Source of the DNA: a bacterium
GTDB lineage: Bacteria > Babelota > Babeliae > Babelales > CAIQNR01
Length of the DNA: 6,987 nucleotides
Direction of reading: 5' to 3'
Assembly (NCBI GenBank): GCA_947502805.1
Contig: CANNBR010000046.1
Coordinates: 1-6,987, forward strand
The position numbers and the translations under genes were made by a program. Positions 1-4,467 of the stretch are shown one piece after another. How positions within the stretch are numbered: position 1 is the first letter of the stretch; each line of letters opens with the position of its first letter. The notes beneath the pieces are model-generated. The model had not been told where the DNA came from and did no database searches. It worked only from the letters and a program-made list of their open reading frames with translations.

Positions 1-156
1 CAATTTTTGGGCACCATTGATGAAGTTTCTATTTCACTTTTGCAACGACGTTTTAAAATTGGATATAATCGCTCTGCTCGCGTTATTGAACTTCTTGAAA
101 TGCAGGGCAAAGTGATGCCAGCTGATGGTTCAAAAATGAGGAAAGTGCTGCATTAA
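1..156 (+). CDS. ftsK: FtsK DNA translocase, C-terminal gamma domain (partial, 5' end outside window)
   Basis: Frame 1 is open from the first base and stops with TAA at 154-156, giving the last 51 residues of a protein that begins upstream. The visible part contains SISLLQRRFKIGYNRSAR, then VIELLEMQGKV and PADGSKMRKVL. This is the winged-helix gamma domain that closes FtsK/SpoIIIE translocases. In the family this domain reads polar KOPS/SRS sequences and steers the hexameric ATPase toward the terminus, where it pumps the chromosome through the closing septum. The membrane and motor domains are not in the window, so completeness cannot be judged. The next gene, maf, starts 165 bp later. Only a weak A/T-rich inverted repeat follows the stop. 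The identification is firm because this tail is one of the best-conserved parts of the family. Confidence 0.95.
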   Translation, partial: QFLGTIDEVSISLLQRRFKIGYNRSARVIELLEMQGKVMPADGSKMRKVLH

Positions 157-176
157 AAAGGACTTTTTCTTGTTAC

Positions 177-253
177 GACTGGGTCCCCGTACCACTTACG
201 AAATCTAACAGAACACACATGTTCTGCCGCGATTATCGTTCGTTGGGGATGAC
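177..253 (-). repeat. Dispersed palindromic element, copy 1 (inverted orientation)
   Basis: This 77-bp element reads, on the minus strand, GTCATCCCCAACGA at its start and GGGGACCCAGTC at its end. The 78-bp element at 4211-4288 has the same ends on the plus strand (GTCGTCCCCAGCGA and GGGGATCCAGTC). The centre holds a small hairpin, CAGAAC (209-214) with GTTCTG (221-226), where the other full copy has a different 8-bp hairpin. So the ends and layout are conserved while the middle diverges. The flanks CTTGTT (169-174) and AACAAG (262-267) add an outer inverted repeat. It lies between ftsK and maf and codes for nothing I can support. Confidence 0.65.
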
Positions 254-321
254 TGTAAAAAAACAAGCTTAAAAAATGGCAAAATAATTTTCGGATAAAT
301 ATTTATTATGGAGAAACTGTC

Positions 322-933
322 ATGTCTAAAATTTTATACCTTGCTTCAACGTCTCGTTCCCGCCAGGTTTTGCTGCAGGAAGCTCATATTCTCTTTGAAT
401 GCATTGGTCACGGTGCCGATGAAGAAGCAGCCGATAGATCAATGTCTTTTCCTGACCTATTGCAACAGATAGCACGCGACAAAATGGACCATGCATTACT
501 GCAACCAGGCACGCACGAAGGTCAAGAAATCTTTGTCTTATCTGCTGATTCTATGGGATATGATGCACAAGGAGTGATTCATGGCAAACCAACTGATCGT
601 GAAGATGCGATTAAGAAATTGAAATCTCTTGGCGAAAAAGCAGTAACGGGAACTGCCTATTGCCTTGATAAAAAAAGATGGGATGGAAATACGTGGGTAA
701 TGCTCGAACGGCAAGAGCGTGTGATAGAATCTCGCTATCGCTTTGTGATTCCCGATCAATGGATTGATAGGTACTTGGAACATTCGTGGGCCATGATTGC
801 TTCTGGAGCAGTAGCGGTTGAATTTTATGGCGCTCAATTTCTTGAATGGATTGATGGATCATATTCTGCCGTGATGGGATTGCCGATGTTTGAACTAAGG
901 CAAGATCTTGAAAAACTTGGCTTCTTTGATTAA
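322..933 (+). CDS. maf: Maf-family nucleoside triphosphate pyrophosphatase, divergent
   Basis: The product is 203 residues, normal for the Maf/Ham1 fold. Family members hydrolyse non-canonical or pyrimidine nucleoside triphosphates to the monophosphate and pyrophosphate in the cytosol; some arrest septation when overproduced. Landmarks appear in order: LASTSRSR at residues 7-14 (family LASxSPRR), LSADS near 73 (family xGADT), GKPTDREDA near 88, TGTAY near 109, and GSYSAVMGLPMFEL near 178 (family GdYxNVVGLPl). Two sites are unusual. The PRR of the first motif is RSR, and the stretch that normally reads EPxxKAGxYxIQG is replaced by SWAMIASGAVAVEFYG. The usual Lys and Gln are therefore not evident, and substrate class cannot be assigned. 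GGAGA at 310-314 lies 7 nt before the ATG and fixes the start. Downstream lies the two-way terminator at 1076-1102. Confidence 0.85.
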   Translation: MSKILYLASTSRSRQVLLQEAHILFECIGHGADEEAADRSMSFPDLLQQIARDKMDHALLQPGTHEGQEIFVLSADSMGYDAQGVIHGKPTDREDAIKKLKSLGEKAVTGTAYCLDKKRWDGNTWVMLERQERVIESRYRFVIPDQWIDRYLEHSWAMIASGAVAVEFYGAQFLEWIDGSYSAVMGLPMFELRQDLEKLGFFD

Positions 934-940
934 AAAGCTC

Positions 941-1068
941 AGCAAAACTGTACACGCACTAGAGCAAAACGCTTGAGCCTATGCGCTATCTTGCACGACG
1001 TCGCCTCCAACGATACGAAGTGAGTGTTGGGGGTTGAGCACAAAGCTGTACAAGCACTACCAGAAAAA
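941..1068 (+). repeat. Pair of imperfect direct repeats around the degenerate element
   Basis: About 30 bp recur in the same orientation near 941-970 and 1037-1068. The best core is CTGTACACGCACTA (948-961) against CTGTACAAGCACTA (1046-1059), with 13 of 14 bases identical. Both copies are preceded by AGCA plus an A-rich run. They bracket the degenerate palindromic element at 1000-1034. This accounts for much of the otherwise gene-free stretch between maf and tRNA-Gln. Confidence 0.5.
1000..1034 (+). repeat. Dispersed palindromic element, copy 2 (internally deleted and decayed)
   Basis: GTCGCCTCCAACGATACG at 1000-1017 matches the first 18 bases of the element at 4211-4288 at 15 positions. It is followed directly by AGTGAGTGTTGGGG, which matches the right-hand part of that element (AGTGAGTGTCGGGG) at 13 of 14 positions. 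The central hairpin section of roughly 40 bp is missing and the terminal GATCCAGTC has decayed. This looks like a relic with its core deleted. Confidence 0.6.
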
Positions 1069-1075
1069 ATAGACG

Positions 1076-1102
1076 TTAAAAAGCCGGCACGAATGCCGGC
1101 TT
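1076..1102 (-). terminator. Intrinsic terminator after tRNA-Gln, probably bidirectional
   Basis: On the minus strand AAGCCGGCA pairs with TGCCGGCTT across a TTCG tetraloop (9 perfect base pairs, 1081-1102). A run of five T follows at 1082-1078. It sits 6 bp beyond the 3' CCA of tRNA-Gln and should end the spoVG-tRNA transcript. The plus-strand side is followed by TTATTTTAT, so it may also stop transcripts coming from maf. Confidence 0.9.
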
Positions 1103-1108
1103 ATTTTA

Positions 1109-1182
1109 TGGCTGGGGCGAAAGGATTCGAACCTCTGGTGCCAGGACCAAAACCTGGTGCCTTACCGCTTGGCGACGCCCCA
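1109..1182 (-). tRNA. tRNA-Gln (anticodon TTG)
   Basis: The minus strand folds as a complete 74-nt cloverleaf. Acceptor TGGGGCG pairs with CGCCCCA, followed by discriminator G and an encoded CCA. The D stem is GCC/GGC around AAGCGGTAA. The anticodon stem CCAGG/CCTGG encloses the loop TTTTGGT, giving anticodon TTG, which reads CAA and CAG. A 4-nt variable loop TGCC follows, then T stem AGAGG/CCTTT with one G-T pair around TTCGAAT. It closely resembles bacterial tRNA-Gln in the D arm and acceptor. It begins 10 nt after the spoVG stop codon and has no promoter of its own that I can see, so it is probably cut from a spoVG transcript. Confidence 0.97.
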
Positions 1183-1192
1183 ACTAAATTTT

Positions 1193-1510
1193 TTAGTTAT
1201 TATCGAACGAGTAATCATCCGATTCAGGAGTAGCTGCGTTCAGTCTTCCTGATTTTTCAAGAGACTTGTATTCGTTAATGATACTTTCTTCGATGTGTTT
1301 ACGCATATCACCATTGAGTGGATGAGCAATATCTCTAAAAGAACCGTCTTTTCTACGACGTGAAGGCATAGAAACAAAAAGACCTTTTTCTCCTTCAATG
1401 ACTTTCAAATCACGGACGATAAAGGCGTTCTCAAATACGATTGTCGCATATGCTTTTAAGCGTGTGCCACTTTCTTTTGCCGGATAGATTTTAACTTCTG
1501 TTATTTTCAT
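1193..1510 (-). CDS. spoVG: SpoVG family nucleic-acid-binding regulator
   Basis: The product is 105 residues and colinear with SpoVG: MKITEVKIYP at the start, then AYATIVFENAFIVRDLKVIEG, GLFVSMPSRR at about 64-73, and DGSFRDIAHPLN at about 75-86. The last is the family signature (DGEFRDIAHPIN in Firmicutes). SpoVG is a small site-specific DNA/RNA-binding protein that tunes expression post-transcriptionally; in Bacillus it affects septation at sporulation, but the family is common in non-sporulating bacteria. The C-terminal tail is acidic and probably disordered (PESDDYSFDNN). AAAAGG at 1521-1526 lies 10 nt before the ATG. A good promoter lies at 1574-1602, and tRNA-Gln follows 10 nt after the stop. 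An AT-rich 7-bp inverted repeat (1182-1198) spans the stop codon and the tRNA 5' end and may matter for processing. Confidence 0.95.
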   Translation of the reverse strand: MKITEVKIYPAKESGTRLKAYATIVFENAFIVRDLKVIEGEKGLFVSMPSRRRKDGSFRDIAHPLNGDMRKHIEESIINEYKSLEKSGRLNAATPESDDYSFDNN

Positions 1511-1573
1511 AATTATTGAACCTTTTGCCTCATGAATGACCCACTACTTCGGGTAAACCACATGTCGCACTTA

Positions 1574-1602
1574 AATGTAATAGGACTCCATCATTTTGTC
1601 AA
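1574..1602 (-). promoter_or_regulatory. Sigma-70-type promoter for spoVG and tRNA-Gln
   Basis: On the minus strand a perfect TTGACA (1602-1597) is followed by a 17-bp spacer and TACATT (1579-1574, 4 of 6 consensus). This places the start of transcription near 1567, about 57 nt before the spoVG ATG. The -35 box lies a few bases beyond the rsmH stop, so spoVG can be expressed independently of murF-rsmH. No terminator is visible between rsmH and this promoter, so read-through is also possible. Confidence 0.75.
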
Positions 1603-1605
1603 ACA

Positions 1606-2505
1606 CTAACACGCCTTCTTTTTTTCCATAACTCTCAGCTTAGAGGAGCGACTGGAAGGATTCCGAATAAGCTCTTCTTCGCTTGGGGTGACTGGACGCT
1701 GAGATATGATTCTTCCTCTCCCTTCTCTTTCTGTCGATTTATAAAATTCCTTCACCAATCGGTCTTCCAATGAGTGAAAGCTAATACATACCAATCGTCC
1801 ATTATCTGCAAGTGCATTTAAAGCAACCGGCAGAAAAGCTTCAATGTTCTCTAGTTCCTTATTTACAAAAATTCTAATCGCTTGGAAAACTTTTGTTGCA
1901 GGATGCGTTCTTGACTCACGTCTAAACCCAACTGCTTGTTCTACAATAAGCGCCAATTCTTTTGTTGTATGAATCCGACTTTTTTGACGGGCGTCTACGA
2001 TACGAGCAACAATATCTTTTGCTCGATTTTCTTCACCATAGGTCCAAAGAATTTCACGTAATTCCTCTGCTGTTGCAAAGTTAACCACATGATACGCATT
2101 GGTCTTATAATGGCCAACAGACATGCGCATATCAAGAGGAGTATCGTGCTTAAACGAAAACCCTTCACCTTCATGAATTTGATCTTGTGAGGTGCCAAAG
2201 TCAGCAAGAATTCCATCAACTTTAGGAATTTTGTGTTTCTTTTGTAATTTATAAAGATGGGCAAAACTTCCCCATATCAGCTGTAAACGATCCCCATAGA
2301 TTTCAAGGAGCGGTTCTGCTCGTTCAATGGCTTTCATATCCCAGTCAAGCGCAATCACTTTAACGGTTGGATCAGCATCCAAAATTGCGCGTGTATGGCC
2401 AGCGCCGCCACAGGTAACATCAAGAAAGGTTTTATTTGGAGTTATATTGAGTGCTTCAAGAACTTCTTGCACCAATACTGACTTATGTTGACTAACGGAT
2501 TCCAT
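1606..2505 (-). CDS. rsmH: 16S rRNA (cytosine(1402)-N4)-methyltransferase RsmH
   Basis: RsmH (MraW) uses S-adenosylmethionine to methylate N4 of C1402 in 16S rRNA at the decoding centre. The 299 residues cover the whole family length. HKSVLVQEVLEAL is at 7-19, the SAM-binding loop DVTCGGAGHT at 29-38, and ALDWD follows. DGILADFGTSQDQ near 97-109 is the family DGILxDLGVSSxQ with a Ser-to-Gln change. GFSF..TPLDMRM, YGEENRA, HPATKVFQAIRIFVNKEL, ISFHSLEDRLVKEF and the closing SSRSSKLRVMEK are all present. Translation starts 3 nt after the murF stop without a strong ribosome binding site of its own, suggesting coupling to murF. In most bacteria rsmH heads the dcw cluster; here it follows murF and is not preceded by mraZ or followed by ftsL. 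Confidence 0.97.
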   Translation of the reverse strand: MESVSQHKSVLVQEVLEALNITPNKTFLDVTCGGAGHTRAILDADPTVKVIALDWDMKAIERAEPLLEIYGDRLQLIWGSFAHLYKLQKKHKIPKVDGILADFGTSQDQIHEGEGFSFKHDTPLDMRMSVGHYKTNAYHVVNFATAEELREILWTYGEENRAKDIVARIVDARQKSRIHTTKELALIVEQAVGFRRESRTHPATKVFQAIRIFVNKELENIEAFLPVALNALADNGRLVCISFHSLEDRLVKEFYKSTEREGRGRIISQRPVTPSEEELIRNPSSRSSKLRVMEKKKAC

Positions 2506-2508
2506 AGG

Positions 2509-3900
2509 CTAAACACATACCTGCTTATCGACAAACTTTGCTACCACATTCTGCAATTGCATGCCACGGGAACCCTTGACTAAAACAACCGCATGATCCT
2601 CTAGCGTAGCAGATAATTTAGAAACAGCATCTTGCCATGAAGCAACTTTTTCTATCGTGATCCCATGAGGAGCTGTTTTTTCAATCCATTTAACCTGATC
2701 TCCCACTAAAATCAGATGCTTTAAGCTTGGCACTCGTCGTAAAAATCGACCAATTTGCCGATGCCAAAAAGCACTATTTTCTCCTAACTCAAGCATATCG
2801 CCCAGCACCGCTATTTTTTTTCCAGAACTTTTTTCTGATTCAAAAGCCAATAATGCTGCCTTCATACTTTCTGGAGAAGCATTGTAGCAATCATCAATTA
2901 AAAACCCTTTAAAGTCCCTTAATTTACAGACTTCATAGCGCTGCGAACACCCTGGCAGAGTTTTAATACCACGTAAAATCACCTCATCAGAGACCCCCAA
3001 ATGATGTGCCAATGTTGCTGAAGCAAGAATATTATTCACTAATCCACGATGCGTTTGCGTAAGTACAATCGGATATTTATGCTCATACAGCTTTAAAACA
3101 AATGAGAGCGTGCCATCCTTTTCTATTAATTTACGTGCTTGTACTTGATTTGTTGTTTTAAACCCAAACCGAATTACCGGATGAGGATAAGAAACAGCAC
3201 TCAGAAATGGAAAGTCGCCTGAGACAATTCCTATATTTTCTGAATTAAATTTTTTAAATAAAGCTCGCTTTTCAAGAGCAATTTCACTTAACGAGCCAAG
3301 CCCTTCCACATGAGAATGAGCGATGCAAGTAATAACCCCTGTAGTTGGGTTAAGTATCTGAATAATAGTATCCATTTCCCCTTTTTTACTGATACCAACT
3401 TCAAATAACGCCCCATCATAAGAATCATTCATATGAGAAATAGTCATGGCAACACCAAGAGAAGTATTGAAATTTCCTCCCGATACCACATATTTTTTCC
3501 CTGCGCAGGCAAGTATATGAGCGGTCATTTCTTTTGTACTTGTTTTTCCAATCGAACCAGTAATGGCAGCAATGGGATACGAAAAGTTTGCTCGCCATGC
3601 AGTAGCTAAAGCCAGCAAAGCTTGCAGAGGATCAGAAACACTAATGACTAATTTATCTGGCGCTAAAAATGAAGGTAGCAAATGTTTTTTATCAGCAGCT
3701 ATCACTACCCCTGATGCTTTTTCTAAAGCTTCTTTAAGAAACATATGCCCATCTACACGATCCCCTTGCAATGCAAAAAAAAGATGTCCCGCTTTTAAAG
3801 AACGCGTATCAACTGCAAATAGTACTTCTTGTGCACAGTCTCCCTGTATCACACACGCGCTGGGAACTACTGTTTTTAAAAAAAGCACATCTAAACGCAT
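2509..3900 (-). CDS. murF: UDP-N-acetylmuramoyl-tripeptide--D-alanyl-D-alanine ligase MurF
   Basis: MurF adds D-Ala-D-Ala to the UDP-MurNAc-tripeptide, the last cytoplasmic step of the peptidoglycan precursor, using ATP. With the start chosen here it has 463 residues. Motifs in order: an N-terminal domain with DTRSLKAGHLFFALQGDRVDGH, the P-loop ITGSIGKTSTKEM, GGNFNTSLGVAMT, FEVGISKKGEM, IAHSHVEGLGS, DDCYNASPESMKAAL (family DDxYNANPxSMxAAL), VLGDMLELG, and the C-terminal VLVKGSRGMQLQNVV. The frame extends 17 codons upstream to an ATG at 3951 that has no ribosome binding site. The ATG at 3900 has GGAG 8 nt before it and begins MRLDVLFL, where MurF proteins normally begin. rsmH follows after 3 nt. 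Confidence 0.93.
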   Translation of the reverse strand: MRLDVLFLKTVVPSACVIQGDCAQEVLFAVDTRSLKAGHLFFALQGDRVDGHMFLKEALEKASGVVIAADKKHLLPSFLAPDKLVISVSDPLQALLALATAWRANFSYPIAAITGSIGKTSTKEMTAHILACAGKKYVVSGGNFNTSLGVAMTISHMNDSYDGALFEVGISKKGEMDTIIQILNPTTGVITCIAHSHVEGLGSLSEIALEKRALFKKFNSENIGIVSGDFPFLSAVSYPHPVIRFGFKTTNQVQARKLIEKDGTLSFVLKLYEHKYPIVLTQTHRGLVNNILASATLAHHLGVSDEVILRGIKTLPGCSQRYEVCKLRDFKGFLIDDCYNASPESMKAALLAFESEKSSGKKIAVLGDMLELGENSAFWHRQIGRFLRRVPSLKHLILVGDQVKWIEKTAPHGITIEKVASWQDAVSKLSATLEDHAVVLVKGSRGMQLQNVVAKFVDKQVCV

Positions 3901-3932
3901 ACCAGCTTCTCCATTTTCATAATCAAAGGATC

Positions 3933-3949
3933 GATAAATGATATTTATC
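3933..3949. promoter_or_regulatory. 17-bp palindrome upstream of the murF start
   Basis: GATAAAT and ATTTATC form a perfect 7-bp inverted repeat around GAT. If murF starts at 3900, this lies in the leader. A TATGAT (-10-like, minus strand, 3952-3947) overlaps one arm, though no matching -35 is present. It could be an operator or a chance AT-rich palindrome. A similar perfect palindrome, ATAAATATTTAT, lies at 295-306 just before the maf ribosome binding site. Confidence 0.3.
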
Positions 3950-4057
3950 ATAAGAAAAAAAGGTGTCTTATTTTAGTCCATTTGTCAAGAAAATAAGCTT
4001 ATTTCTCCTGTATCAATGCTCCTGCTTTTATTTTTTATTTCCTTCTTTACCTGCACC

Positions 4058-4088
4058 ATTATATCGCAAGCAGATATCTATGCATCAA
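4058..4088 (-). promoter_or_regulatory. Candidate promoter for murF-rsmH
   Basis: The minus strand carries a perfect TATAAT (4063-4058) with TTGATG (4088-4083, 4 of 6 of TTGACA) 19 bp upstream. Transcription would start near 4051, leaving a leader of about 150 nt before the murF ATG at 3900. The spacer is slightly long. A TTGACA at 3988-3983 is nearer to the gene but has no usable -10 at normal spacing. Confidence 0.4.
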
Positions 4089-4098
4089 ACTCCTTCTT

Positions 4099-4206
4099 GC
4101 CCTTATTCTTTTTAAGTTTCTTGACCCACACCTCTTTTTTAAAATACTATTTTTAGCAAAACCTTAATTGTTCGTAAAAATAAGGAAAAAAAGAAATGAA
4201 GAAAAA
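4099..4206 (+). repeat. 108-bp direct repeat, copy A: orphan promoter and gene start
   Basis: This copy matches 4360-4467 without gaps at a constant offset of 261 bp and with only two mismatches that I can find (c/t in a pyrimidine run, a/g in TTTTAGC[A/G]AAACC). It contains TTGACC (4121-4126), an 18-bp spacer and TACTAT (4145-4150), a ribosome binding site AAGGA, and an ATG at 4196 with the next eight bases. Identity stops abruptly at 4207. In this copy nothing like the downstream gene follows; a palindromic element begins at 4211. Confidence 0.9.
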
Positions 4207-4258
4207 CAATGTCGTCCCCAGCGATACGGCAGTCGCAGCATCGTACAAAGTACGATGA
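4196..4258 (+). pseudogene. Truncated gene head read into a palindromic element (20 codons)
   Basis: The ATG at 4196 has the same promoter, ribosome binding site and first codons as the secreted-protein gene at 4457. The frame begins MKKNN, enters the palindromic element at codon 6 and reaches TGA at 4256-4258 in the central hairpin. The expected hydrophobic signal-peptide core is absent. I infer the remains of a paralogue of the 4457 gene whose body was deleted or replaced. It might still be transcribed and translated into a 20-residue peptide, but nothing suggests that peptide has a function. Confidence 0.45.
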
Positions 4259-4288
4259 CTAGACGGAGTGAGTGTCGGGGATCCAGTC
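4211..4288 (+). repeat. Dispersed palindromic element, copy 3 (full length)
   Basis: This 78-bp element starts GTCGTCCCCAGCGATACG and ends GTCGGGGATCCAGTC. Its centre is a perfect 8-bp hairpin, CATCGTAC (4239-4246) and GTACGATG (4250-4257), with an AAA loop. The ends TCCCC and GGGGA can pair, giving a nested hairpin. The elements at 177-253 and 1000-1034 share its ends. The right half carries GGAGTGAGTGTCGGGG, which is nearly identical in copy 2. It sits between the two copies of the 108-bp repeat. The ends resemble the GTCATCCCC...GGGGATCCAG type of short palindromic repeat that I recall from several intracellular bacteria; this is from memory only. Confidence 0.75.
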
Positions 4289-4332
4289 GTTAGATGAAAA
4301 AGTCATAGTAAAAAAATTCATGATCTTAAATA

Positions 4333-4374
4333 AAGGCGCGCTTGAAGCAATTCAGATGCGCCCTTATTCTTTTT
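4333..4374 (+). terminator. Orphan intrinsic terminator upstream of the secreted-protein gene
   Basis: AAGG and GCGC (4333-4341, one bulged C at 4337) pair with GCGCCCTT (4358-4365). Inside, TGAA/TTCA closes a GCAA tetraloop, and ATTCTTTTT follows. No intact gene lies upstream to need it, which fits the idea that a gene once stood here. The 3' arm and T tract belong to the 108-bp repeat. Copy A at 4099 retains only that 3' half. Confidence 0.6.
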
Positions 4375-4467
4375 AAGTTTCTTGACCCACACCTTTTTTT
4401 TAAAATACTATTTTTAGCGAAACCTTAATTGTTCGTAAAAATAAGGAAAAAAAGAAATGAAGAAAAA
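4360..4467 (+). repeat. 108-bp direct repeat, copy B: active promoter and gene start
   Basis: This is the second copy of the segment at 4099-4206, here joined to an intact gene. It runs from the 3' arm of the upstream terminator through promoter, leader and ribosome binding site to the eleventh base of the coding sequence at 4457. Near-identity over the whole length suggests recent duplication or gene conversion. Confidence 0.9.
4382..4411 (+). promoter_or_regulatory. Promoter of the secreted-protein gene
   Basis: TTGACC (4382-4387, 5 of 6 consensus) is separated by 18 bp, mostly a T/A run, from TACTAT (4406-4411, 4 of 6). Transcription would start near 4418, giving a leader of about 40 nt. 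The ribosome binding site AAGGA (4443-4447) is 9 nt before the ATG. The same arrangement is present in copy A at 4121-4150. Confidence 0.6.

Noticed and set aside
155..168. A-run/T-run inverted repeat after the ftsK stop as a terminator
   Set aside because: The stem is A-T with almost no loop and no GC pairs of note, so it is too weak to call.
972..978. CTTGAG half-site resembling an HspR (HAIR) operator
   Set aside because: The second half ACTCAAG is absent at the right distance and the place is far from any heat-shock gene.
1024..1233. Plus-strand open frame of 69 codons
   Set aside because: It lies across the terminator, tRNA-Gln and the end of spoVG on the opposite strand and has no recognisable protein features.
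3983..3988. TTGACA on the minus strand as the -35 of a murF promoter
   Set aside because: Spacings of 16 to 18 bp give ACACCT, CACCTT or ACCTTT as the -10, none acceptable.
3991..4004. Perfect 14-bp palindrome AAATAAGCTTATTT
   Set aside because: It has no loop, no T run and no relation to a promoter or gene start; it is plausible by chance in AT-rich DNA.
177..4288. The three palindromic elements as a CRISPR array
   Set aside because: They are kilobases apart, in both orientations, separated by genes, and lack regular spacers; no cas gene is present.
4423..4446. Hairpin CCTTA/TAAGG that could hide the ribosome binding site of the secreted-protein gene
   Set aside because: Only 5 weak base pairs around a 14-nt loop; its presence in both cassette copies follows from the duplication and is not independent support.
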